Source: Bursaphelenchus xylophilus
Taxonomy: Eukaryota > Nematoda > Chromadorea > Rhabditida > Aphelenchoididae
NCBI GenBank assembly: GCA_904066235.2
Contig: CAJFCV020000006.1
Location: 5,704,001-5,768,000 of the forward strand
Reading direction: 5' to 3'
Length of the DNA: 64,000 nt
Each line of letters starts with the position of its first letter. Within the stretch, counting starts at the first letter, position 1. This document shows positions 10,525 to 20,706 of the stretch, piece after piece. The position numbers were made by a program, and so were the translations under genes. The notes beneath the pieces are model-generated. The model was not told the origin of the DNA. It saw only the letters and a list, made by a program, of their open reading frames with translations, and did not search any database.

Positions 10525-12578
10525 CTCTTACTCTGCTTCTTGTGATTTCGTGAATTTAGTCTTCCCCTAACAATCGACTGGTCGACCAATGTCTAAACGA
10601 CCTTGTGGTCTAATAAAATCTTGTCCAACAACAAGTTAATCTACTGACAAAGAACACTGACGATGACAGGAACGGCCTGGTATGATTCTCAGCCGCCGTC
10701 TCCGTTCAGTGAGTGTGTTGAGCGTGGCAGATCTCTCCACTGGACAGGTGAGAGCTGCTGGAAAAAGGGAAACATTGATTACGATCAGCGCCACTTACCT
10801 GGCAACGGGCAAACCTTGTGCACTTACGACCATTACACGGAGGACTACTGGCGACGAAAATCTTGGAGACAACGGCGTCGGGACGTAAACCTGGAATTGG
10901 AGAAGGTCGGGAACTGTTCGAGAAGCTGGGGTGACCCCCAGCTTGTTTTCTTTTGACAATAACACGAGGCAAGGGGAGAGAGCACGTTCCCATTTCGAAA
11001 CCTGAGACAAACAGCAAGGTGAGGGCACGGAAACGCCTCCGGGGTCTTTGCGGTAAAAAAGATGCGGCTTATCAGCGAGATCCCAAGGAAATCTTTAATC
11101 TCTAAAGGTTTGAACCCCTCGTAAACAACGTCGGAAGTCATGCATATGTATATATGCATGTAGAGCGAGATAATGCTGTGGTGATTGGTCATGGTAAAAT
11201 AAACTTATTCAGAAAAAGGAACGGGGTTGTGCTGCCGCGTGATATTATTGTACGTCAAGGAACACGGCCCTCTCGTTCCGAGTAATGGCCTTGCATGTGT
11301 AATATATACATGGCCGTGTACATAGACGGGCACATATGAAGGGGTTTACCATTTTCATCCGGCACAAATAATTATCTTTTGGGTCTTCTCAGGAAGGTTC
11401 CTATATAAGCGAATATCAGAGGGGTTTATTTCTTCGAATATCCTATAAAAAGGCCTCAAATTAAAGAAATGGAAGAAGCAAGGAATTATAAAGAGAATTC
11501 TCCGGAAGAGCGACAGGCACAGATAATGCTGGCTTTGAGGTCATGAGCAGCTTTGATGACTTTACAACACCTCGAGGATTTGAAATATAATCAAAAATAA
11601 CCGGAATGAATAGGGGGCAGGAGATCGGGCAAGGCCTTTGACATTTGTCCAGGGAACAAGGAGAAAAGAGCGTGCAGGGAAAAGGCACAAAAAACGGTCT
11701 GGCCACCACATTCAGGCCTCAACGCTTTGAAGGGAAGGCAGTCAAAGGGAGAAGAAGAAGAAGGGAAAAACAGAACGAGAAGACTTTTAAACGAGGAGAA
11801 TCAGAGGCTGTTATAAAAAAGAGGCGGGACGTCTGGCCTCCGGCAATTTGTCCGCTTATTGTTTGACAGGTGGGCTGAAGATGGGAAACCCCCGAGGGCT
11901 TTGATTAATCGACTCTCCGCATCATGCACGGGGGTTCATCTTGCCTTTTTTGGTATTTTATAAGAAGGCAATAGCTAAAAGATAATAAAGAAATTCAAAA
12001 ATAAGACATCAGATAGGGCTAATGAGGAGAACATTTAAAAAAAAAGAGTTCATCATGATAATTGGCTATAAATGTGTAAATACGTGCGGGATGTAGAAGA
12101 GTGTAAAGTCAACGTATCTTCACAGAGCACGAAGTATTACAGTAAGCTGTAACCAAAAAAAGTAATCGATATGTGAAGTGCAAATGTGCTCAATTCAAAA
12201 CAGTGGCCAAACCAAATAAAGGACGATGACACGCTCTGTTAAGTCGTAACAAAAGGAACCCGGAATGACGTGTTTAATGAATTCTCTGTCTAAGGTCTTG
12301 CCCTTATTTACTCGGCTTAATAATACAAAGTAACCCGAGAATACAAAATAGAATCAATGAAGAAAACGTCCGCCTAATTAAGAGCCCTCAGGGTTTCAAA
12401 AAATGATTATTGAAAATTGAAGCTTCTTTTAAAAATCTGAAGCGTTTTGTAATGGGGAAATTGCGAACATTTCAAAACTGCAAAAAAAAACAATTGTCAA
12501 ACATCAAAAACGGCATTGGTAATTTGAAAGTGGAAAATCGGAACATTTTTTAATCACACAGAGAGGAACTGGTCGGCC
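10525..12578. other. intergenic between prl-1 and the PPP phosphatase
   Basis: About 2 kb without a gene I can support. A plus frame of 97 codons at 10663-10956 lacks splice or family support. The stretch contains a GAA/GGA-rich segment (11740-11800) and an alternating purine-pyrimidine palindrome around 11140-11160. Probably regulatory sequence for the two divergent genes. Confidence 0.4.
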
Positions 12579-14530
12579 ATGGGACCGGTCCCTTCTATGT
12601 TCGTCCAGCTGATCATCCATTTCTCGCTCATCTTTCTTCTGTTGGTCAACTGTTTCAAGAAACGGAATCGTCGAATCGAAGGGCCTTCTTTCACAGAGCA
12701 AGTTCATCATTTGTAATGTTTGTGGATTCGATTTGGCACGTGGCCCCTTTATAGACCCATTATCAGATCGTATGAAATCATTTTATTCCCAGACATGGCC
12801 TTTTATGAGTAATTTAAGATCAAAGTCTGATCTATTGAAAAAAGAAATTAATTTTTGAATTTTTAGGAAAGAGTCCCAAAAAGAAACCGAAAAATTGGAT
12901 GACACCCAGCCAACGTCCCTCGATGCCTCCGAAAGAACGACCAGTGCTTCGGTCGATCGAACCACCACCAGTTCTTACCGTGAAAGACAAGTCGAAGATC
13001 ATACCGGAGACACCTACAAGGAACTCAGACCCCGATCAGATGTCTCCAAGAATCTGTTGAGTGTAGTTCATCTGGACCGGACAGATATGATTGTTCCGGC
13101 TGGATTGAGTCAACAAGAACAGAGGATTTTGTTGAGAGCAATGTCTAAAGGATCGAAGAGAGTGGGGCTTGACGAAGGACTCAAAGAAACGACCATCGAT
13201 AAAGTCATCACCTTCGCGACTTCTGATGACATTACGGATTCTGAAAGTCCAGATCCTCCGGGAATACCAGGTAAGTCATCGTTGATTTAGTTATCATTGT
13301 AGATGATCTTCAACTCGATGGAACTGTCCATTTGGACAATCTGCTCATCAGAATGATCCAGAATGGCCCCAGGCAATTTAAGTTTGGTTTCAATGAGCTA
13401 AAAGATCTTTTGAGTCGCGGCACTGATGTTTTTGCCGCTGAATGTTCTCTTTTGGATGTAAGTGTCAGTCTATAAAGTCAGAAATTTGAATTATCTTAGG
13501 TGAAAGTGCCATGCGTAATATATGGTGATATTCATGGTCAATACAGCGATCTCCATCGATGGTTCAACCTGAATGGATGGCCAAATCGGACTCGGACTGT
13601 GTTTTTGGGAGACTTTGTGGATCGAGGATCACATGGGATTGAAGTGATTGCGATGTTGACTTTACTCAAATTGCATTTCCCTGATCGGATATTTGTGGTG
13701 AGAGGAAATCATGAAGAGGAATCTTTGAACAAGGCTTATTCTTTCTATGAAGAAGTCGTCGCTAGATTCGCTGAGGAGGAATGTAAGAAATATACAGTAG
13801 TCTAATATTACCATGAAATCGATTTTAAATTTATCTTATTTTAGCCAAAGCCAGAGGTCAACAAATGTACGAGTGCTTCAAGACGTTGTTCATGAATCTC
13901 CCATTGGCCGTCTTGGTTGGAAAAAGAATCCTAGGAATGCATGGCGGAATCTCGCCGAAGATGAGATGTCTTCAAGACATTAGGAATATAAAGAGACCCA
14001 TCGATGACTTTGAAGTAGGATCGCTGGAATGTGATCTGGTGTGGTCGGATCCGGATACTGGAGCGGACACTCAAGGATTCAGACCTAATTTAGAGAGAGA
14101 ACCTCAGCACGGAATCGGTCAATTATTTGGGCCAGAGTCAGTCAAAGATGCCTGTGATCGATTGGGAATTGATTTAATGATCAGAGGACATCAGGTGTGT
14201 GATGAATTTGATGTCTGACAGCTATGTTTACAGGCTCCTTTGTATGGCTATGCCTTCTTTGCCGAGGGCAGAATGATGACTTTATTCTCGGCCCCAGGCT
14301 ATAAGGGAAGCAATGAAAATGATGTGAATATGGGAGCTTGTGTGGAAGTCAACAACGAAATGCTACTCACCATCAAACAGGTAGTATACAAGTAGTCAGA
14401 AGTTTAGATTTCTTAATTCTGTTGGAATGAGATGTGATTCTTACAGTTGAAAGTGAGCACCAAATTCCGGAAGAATCGTGTCGCAGATATGGAAAGAGCT
14501 AAGAACCTCCGGAAGAAGATTTTAAAGTAA
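12579..14530 (+). CDS. divergent PP1-like Ser/Thr phosphatase with putative N-terminal membrane anchor
   Basis: Seven exons: 12579-12712, 12867-13270, 13303-13457, 13500-13782, 13845-14194, 14234-14380, 14447-14530; total 518 aa. The catalytic domain (~230-500) has all PPP metal and phosphate motifs: GDIHGQ, GDFVDRG, RGNHE, MHGGISP, LVWSDPD and IRGHQ. The start is the least certain part. Exon 1 encodes a hydrophobic segment (LIIHFSLIFLLLVNC) followed by basic residues (KKRNRR). It joins exon 2 in matching phase through a GTAATG donor and TTTTTAG acceptor. If right, the enzyme is a membrane-tethered PPP. A Ser/Thr-rich linker (~45-175) follows. In the substrate/toxin loop PP1 has SAPNYCGE, whereas this protein reads SAPGYKGS. 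Nematodes carry many PP1-derived genes, often germline-expressed; no specific orthologue recognised. Confidence 0.85.
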
Positions 14531-14592
14531 AAATGTCCCATCGAAAACTGAAATACACTGCCTTCCAATGGAGATAAATTACTGTGGTTTAT

Positions 14593-15333
14593 TCAGAATC
14601 TAACTTCGGGTTCAATTTCTTTTCTTCTGGCCTGCTCCTCGTCGATTTCTCTGGCCACATCTCGAGGTATAGGGCCAATTCCAAGAAGTTCTTCTTCCGT
14701 TTTCTTTGCCGAGGATGCCTCGGTTGGAATTGAAGGGGCTGGAAATTAGCTGTGAAATCTTTGTAGGTAGAAGTCATAAGAAAATGAAAAACGAAGCAAA
14801 CTTTTTGTGAACCCGAAATGAACAGAAGACTGGGTTATCGGGGTAATAAAACTTGGATCAGAATGTAACATACCCACAGGACTAGTCTGTTGAGGCGTCC
14901 AGAATGCCTTCTAAAGTGCAACAAAAATAAAAAAAAAACTTTTTTTAAATGGTATATTATTATTATAGTAACCACATACCTCATCTCTCTTTTTCTGGAG
15001 TTCTCTTTGTCTTTCCAAAACATCGACGGAATCTGAGGGATGGATTCTCTCGAGATCTCTAAAATTTTTTTTTCGGGATTCGATTGTGGAAAATGAGAAG
15101 AGATGGCGAAAGAAAAGAGAATTTTATAAATACAATGTTAGGGTTAAACACCTCCAAAATAACGTTAGAAATTTAAATTTCATTTTTGGGCTAATCCTAA
15201 CCCAGAACTACCGTATCCCTTACTTTTTCTTTTTCCGCATACTCTCGACCTTATACAGAAGGAATATGAGCACACAAAAAGTGAACAGTGAGAAGACGGA
15301 GACGAAAATCCACGGGACCAGGTGATCGTTCAT
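14593..15333 (-). CDS. small single-pass membrane protein, unrecognised
   Basis: Exons 15333-15224, 15058-14980, 14910-14874 and 14738-14593 give 123 aa with all phases consistent. Residues ~7-27 are a transmembrane segment (PWIFVSVFSLFTFCVLIFLL) followed by basic YKVESMRKKKK, suggesting N-out/C-in topology. The rest is a charged helix (ERQRELQKKRDE), a Pro/Ser segment and a C-terminus containing LLGIGPIPRDVAREIDEEQ. I know no family with this pattern. The stop codon overlaps its own poly(A) signal (TGAATAAA), so the 3' UTR must be very short. It converges on the phosphatase with 62 bp between stop codons. Upstream minus-strand frames towards 15711 were not included because they lack splice support. 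Confidence 0.75.
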
Positions 15334-16172
15334 CGTCTATTCGGGTCATCTGACGCCTCGGGTATGGAATCCCATTTTTGGATTCAAATAATAGGCTTGG
15401 GTTCCGGTGAAGGGAATAAAAAAACGGAATGGCTCTGAAAAACAACTAAAAAGTATAATGGACTCTCATTCTTGGCCTAAGTGATGCCAGTGTAGGTAGA
15501 CCATATTTATTTTGAATTTCCTTTGAACTCGCTGTGAAAGAGCGCAAAAAAGGGAAATCACGTCAGAAGCGAAAGCTTTGCAAAGCGAAAACGAGAACTC
15601 TCTGAACCAAGGCCAATCATTGAACATCTTGGGAGCGGCCAGAAAGCTTGAGTTCAATTTTTTAAGAATTTCTTGGTAAATTTGAACGAAATCTGTATGT
15701 ACCATAACCAATTCGCTGCATCACTTATCCGTCATCTTCTGTGTAACTAATTTTCCTGCAAATAAATCTTGCCCCCAATCATTCTCAACTAATCAAACTG
15801 ATCTCAAGTGCTGTTTTTGTCAACCTGCCCACTTTACAGCAATTTCTTTCGTCGATTACCGTCCCTGATCATCCCTTTGTAAACGTCGCCATTTAACGTC
15901 CAATCGTTGTAATGTTTTAAGGTTATTTACATTGTAACAGAAGCCAGTCTTCACGTTTTTACAGCAGAACACTTTTGAATTGGAAGGAAAAATATTTTGA
16001 CCGTATTTGAGAGGTTACAGTAATCCATCCTGAGTGTTTATTTCGAATAATTTAAGATAAGGGTTGAAACGTCTTTCTTGATACATAGAAATGAGATCAT
16101 TTTGAGTGGAGATTCGACTTCAGTGGATTCTAGGGAGCTTGGATGATTTAATGGGGAGCACTGAAGTTTAAT
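15334..16172. other. intergenic
   Basis: No supported gene. An 81-codon minus frame at 15466-15711 has no recognised domain or splice context and is left out. Several TACAGTAA/TTACAGTAAT motifs occur, a short repeat common in nematode intergenic DNA. Confidence 0.4.
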
Positions 16173-16458
16173 TTATCCAAAGAATCCGAAACCGCCGTAA
16201 GCATTGTAGGACGCTTAAATTTGTTTTATTATTAAAAACAACATAGGATCCAATTGCTGTTATTGCTTCCAAATCACAGTTCTCATATCAAAACTTACTT
16301 GATTGAACCGAGTTTGGAGCGTAAGGTCCTAGATTTCCTCCCCATGAATCCAGAATGGTTCCCGCAGTCATTCCATCGGCAAACGGACGAGCCTCGGTAA
16401 TCATGGATAACGTCGCCAAAACGAACAGAGAAAAGACTGCAACGAGTCGAATGCTCAT
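16173..16458 (-). CDS. small secreted peptide precursor, family member A
   Basis: Exons 16458-16299 and 16213-16173 give 66 aa. Residues 1-23 are a signal peptide (LVAVFSLFVLATLSMITEA). The mature peptide contains AGTILDSWGGNLGP and ends GGFGFFG. It shares this core, its intron phase and its intron position with the gene at 18816, and a looser form with the gene at 19492. A terminal glycine could serve as an amide donor if the peptide is processed as a neuropeptide-like product, but there is no dibasic cleavage site before it. Function unknown. A TATAAAAG box lies ~60 bp upstream on the minus strand. Confidence 0.8.
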
Positions 16459-18815
16459 GTTTGTTGTACGCAGTAGTCGCAGTAATGCAAGCAATAGCAA
16501 CTTTTTGATTTGGAGTTTCTTTTATAAACACAATAAAAATGGGCGGAGCTTATAATTAGCGAGATCAATTGGTGTTTTGAACAGTTGAAAGATGTCTTAG
16601 AAATGATCTTCAACGCCTCTGGAATGATCTTTGATTTAAATGAACACAAATATTGAGGTAAATCGACAAACAAATTACTATTTTGGGAAGGAACTAACTA
16701 AGGAAATGACTAACAATAAGAATAGAAAATGTCCTTGTTTTTGAGCAAAAAATTAGCAAAATTACTGTTTTATTTTGTAAATAAACAGGAATGAACAGCA
16801 AAAGCGATTCTGGTTAATAAAAAGTTTGAAAATTTTGAAATACGCCTAAGGCAATGCTTTTCCATAAACACCATAAGATCGAAGGGAATACGGAAGGAAT
16901 CGAATTGTAATAATTTTCAATCAACACGACCGCCGGTCAATATTACAACAGCTTCTTTCGCGGAATCTTGACTTGTAGCCGTGCACTGAGTTTGCCCCCA
17001 ACCAACGTGATTTACAATTTAAAGTCGAAAGTCTGCAGATGATGGTCTTTAGACGAGATTTGTTCATCATCTTGTTTCACGGAGTTGTTGTGCAGTATAA
17101 GGTGTTGTTATTTCACTCAAAGCATCAAGAAATAAGTGGAATTACTTGCAAATATGATACCTACAGTAATATTAAAATATCTGTTATTCTTTCTAGAACA
17201 CAAAAATTTTAAAAAATTTTGAAGAGGAATTGCAAGTTGATTGTCAAAAATTCCAAAATTTTGGATTACTAAAATAAATGTATATAATTTATATGACCTT
17301 TGTAACCTTGCAATATGTAAATACAGCAATATGTAGTAGGGCAGATTTATTTTTCCACCAACGGATGACTAATATTTTATTTTTATTCACTTAATCACCT
17401 TGAACATTTGACCCTGAGGCGTTGTAATTCCTATGTGATTTCTTTAAACTGCGGGCTTTTGCCGATTGAAGTCAGTAGAGAAGATCGTGTAACCTGTTTT
17501 TGCAACGTTTCACCTGGTCATTTGTACTTTATCAGTGATTATATCGCTATTAAGAAAAGTGACTTAATTTGAGTGTGTTTACAGGTTTAATAAAAGCAGA
17601 AGGGGTAATTAAAATAAAATATCTCAGAGGTTTCCAGAAAACTATTTGTAACAAATGCACCTTAGAGTGGGCTACTGTAAACATACATAGAGCACACCAA
17701 ATTATTTTCTTCAAAAATAAGGTTAGTAAGACGTCAACTTGATGCTTCAGTCATTGTCAAATTGCCGTCATTTTCGTCATATCAAAATGTTCTGTCATTT
17801 CTGTAAAATTGAGTTTTTTGAAATTTTTTTGTATATCTTTACTAAAAAATCGTAGTAATTCAAAATTTTTAGAAACTATATTGCCCTTTCTTGACAATGC
17901 GCCCGATGAAATAAGCAGTAAAAACAGCTGCTACTAATATTAACGGTATTCATCGTAGCTTGCGTTTGAAAACTTTAGCCAAATTACGAAAATGACGCAT
18001 CGAATCCATCAAAGCTTATTCAAAAACCATTTTTGAGCCGCGCCCAAGCTTTGTGTTGGTTGCTATCATACGAAGAAAAAAACTTCTATTTTGGTCATCG
18101 AAAGCTTAATGTAATGGAATTTATTTAAAGTTCACGGCGGGCTATTGGGGGTTGTCATCATCACAAACAGACTTGAACCCTGTCTGATTATTGTACTTTA
18201 TTCCCGGTCATCAATCAAGCTTTTCTATATTTAGAACAAAGATGCGGTAAAAATAGCATTGCATCGAGTATGAGAAAAAATGCCTCCTAATGATTTATAA
18301 GAGTGAGAAGTAGACCGCACCCGTCGTTCAGAAGCAAAACGCTAAAACTGCTTCCGTCACTTTTTTGGAAAAATTGAATGAAAAGAATGAGGCCGATATG
18401 GCCAAAAAAAGCGAGAAATAAGGCGAATTTAGCCGTTTCCGGAGAATAGGTCACCCTTAGCTGACAGGTTGCCCCCAGCGGGATAGGCTACCTCAAGTTT
18501 CAAACAGGTTTCCTCGGAGGATTGGTTGCCTCGGCCTTATTTTCTCCACATCATTATGCATACATTAAAAAGTAAGATTTTTATGAATTTAAATAAATGT
18601 GAACATGTGCCTCTGCTTCAATCGAATATCCAAAATTGATTACTGCCATATTTTCTTGATTCACTTGCGGCATTCTAGACGTTGACCCTGAATGTTAATC
18701 GATCTGTGGCGCTTCCAGACGATCTTTCGAAATACGAAACGAAAATACCCAAGTTCCGCCCCGATAGTCAATATATAAGCGTAATCAACCCAAGGAGCGC
18801 AAAAACAGTCTTATC
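16459..18815. other. intergenic between peptide genes A and B
   Basis: AT-rich, with no coding frame of note. At about 18450-18535 there is a loose array of five GGTTGCC-like heptamers (GGTCACC, GGTTGCC, GGCTACC, GGTTTCC, GGTTGCC) spaced 17-22 nt apart. TATATAAGCG near 18770 is a plausible TATA element for the gene at 18816. Confidence 0.4.
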
Positions 18816-19294
18816 ATGCCTTTCAGCCATGTCTTGACCTTCCTATTGGTGACTACTGTGATTACTCAATCTTTTCAATATGCTGATCCCTTCACAGCTG
18901 GGACAATTCTCGATTCATGGGGTGGAAATCTTGGGCCCAGCCATCCGAATTCCATCCAATCAGGTAAGTTATATTTTTAGTAGATCAAGGCGCAGATATT
19001 GGTTTGCAAAACATTCTTTCACAGTTTTTTTACGTTTTATTGTCAATTTTTTGATTATTCTCGTTCGCTCTGGCATTCATAAGTTCAAATCTTTGGCTTT
19101 TGACACTTACTCAGACCTAACTTCTGCTCAAAATTTGAAGAAAATCCGCCTTTTCCTGGGATCCTTCCTCTGTTATTTGTAGCTTTCGGAAGTCACAATG
19201 ACCAAAGTCCGATGTCCGATTTTATTTTTTCTAATTTGTTTTCGTATCTTCAGCTTCCTACCGACCCTCCTACGGCTACGGATTCTTCGGTTAG
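18816..19294 (+). CDS. small secreted peptide precursor, family member B
   Basis: Exons 18816-18963 and 19254-19294 give 62 aa. A signal peptide (VLTFLLVTTVITQS) is followed by DPFTAGTILDSWGGNLGP, NSIQS and the C-terminus SYGYGFFG. Compared with member A the core AGTILDSWGGNLGP is identical, the intron is at the same place and phase, and the second exon is the same length (41 nt). The strongest conservation outside the signal peptide is therefore in the WGG core and the -GxGFFG end, which suggests purifying selection on a mature peptide. A poly(A) signal AATAAA lies near 19390. Function unknown. Confidence 0.85.
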
Positions 19295-19491
19295 ACACCG
19301 ATTACCGTCCACTTGCGTATTCGTTATGATGTAAATAGAGCCCTTAATGCAGTGTTTTCTCATGTGTACGATCTCAAATGATTTATAACAATAAAGGATA
19401 AATGGAGGCGATCTTCTTGTTGTTAGAGAGAACCTGTTCCCTTAGGGCATATAAAAGAAGTTCACGTATTTCTTTACCTCATAACTCTGAA

Positions 19492-19856
19492 ATGGCTCGA
19501 GTTTTGATTGGGATTGTGATGACTTTGATGTTTTTGGGAGTTGTGAATGGTCAAGGAGATGAGCATACACAGGGAAGTATTCTGGAGAATTGGGGAGGCA
19601 CTTTGCAACAGAAAACTTACAATGGAGACTACAGAAACCTAAATAGTAAGTTCTTTTTGTAAATCTATCTTCCAACATACTATACTGTACTTACTATACT
19701 ATCAAATCTTCAGTTCTCTCGCACGAAGCAATCCCCATGCCCTTAGCCCGTCAATTGCAATATCAGGGCTTCGTTGGAGCCGAGAGAGTCCGCTATCCGT
19801 CCTTCCCTACCTACACCTATCCTCAATATAACTTTTATCGTCCTGGGCGGAAGTAA
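19492..19856 (+). CDS. small secreted peptide precursor, family member C (divergent)
   Basis: Exons 19492-19645 and 19714-19856 give 98 aa. Signal peptide VLIGIVMTLMFLGVVNG, then QGSILENWGGTLQQ, clearly related to the TILDSWGGNLGP core of the two neighbours, with the intron again in phase 1. The second exon is much longer and Tyr/Pro-rich (YPSFPTYTYPQYNFYRP) and ends PGRK. A Gly followed by two basic residues at the C-terminus is a classic carboxypeptidase plus amidation signal, predicting an RP-amide end. TATAAAAG lies at ~19450 and AATAAA near 19903. It is 197 bp downstream of member B on the same strand, consistent with tandem duplication. Confidence 0.8.
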
Positions 19857-20706
19857 GAAGTTCCAATTACTCATCATATCATTTTACTGTAAGCATTCTA
19901 TTAATAAATAAATAATGCATTTGAGCATGTTTACAGCTGGTTAAGTATTGCCCATCCCAATAAAAATACATGTCGTATATGGGAATTTATTGAAGTCAGA
20001 AAATTTGCCCTAAGGCAATAGTTTAATTCCTACGAATATTAAATCCGAGCGACATTACGAACCCGAACTTTGAACGTTGTATTATATAATTATATGTTAA
20101 AAAAGTTTATTCGAATCTATCTCTGCACAAACGGATAGGTGTTTGGAATAAATAAATAGAATAATAATAATATGTGGGCTCTTAAATACGAAGAAGAATC
20201 ACAGAACAACGGAAGAGAAGCGTCTGATTATGGGAATCGAGAATATGGTAAGTTAAGATGGGAATAGGGGCGTGGGGCCGGGCTGAAATGAAGGAAAACT
20301 GCAGAACTAACAACAAGAACAACTAGTCCGGCCATGAAAGGCAACTGGAAATGGAAGGGAAGGAGAGTTGCAAGCGAAAGACTATCTTCAACGACTTAGA
20401 ATAGAACTACGGTAGTCACAAATGCAAAGTTTGGCAAATAATTTCTGTCATCGAATGCGGGGCGAGCCGACTTCCATGTATATTATACATCCGTCGGCCA
20501 ATAAATATTTAAAAAAACAGAAGGACAACACAATCTATGCAGCACCAAATAAATAAAAGTAATCGAATAAGACACTAGGAGTAATTTCTTTCCATCTCGG
20601 GGCCACGGGTCACCAGTATTATGTGATAGTAGTCTCAAGGCAATGATAAATAAATAAATAATCTAAGAAGACTACTTTTTACATGAACAGTCCTGTATAA
20701 GGTCAT
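19857..20706. other. intergenic, downstream of peptide C and of FNDC3
   Basis: AT-rich with runs of TAAATAAATAA near 20140 and 20650 that can give poly(A) signals for the plus-strand gene. No gene seen. Confidence 0.4.

Noticed and set aside
10663..10956. 97-codon plus-strand frame
   Set aside because: No homology, and an internal GTGAGA donor without a matching downstream exon; could be a first exon but cannot be supported.
12504..12710. 68-codon minus-strand frame (MMNLLCERRPFDS)
   Set aside because: Antisense to the putative first exon of the PPP phosphatase, which has phase-compatible splice signals.
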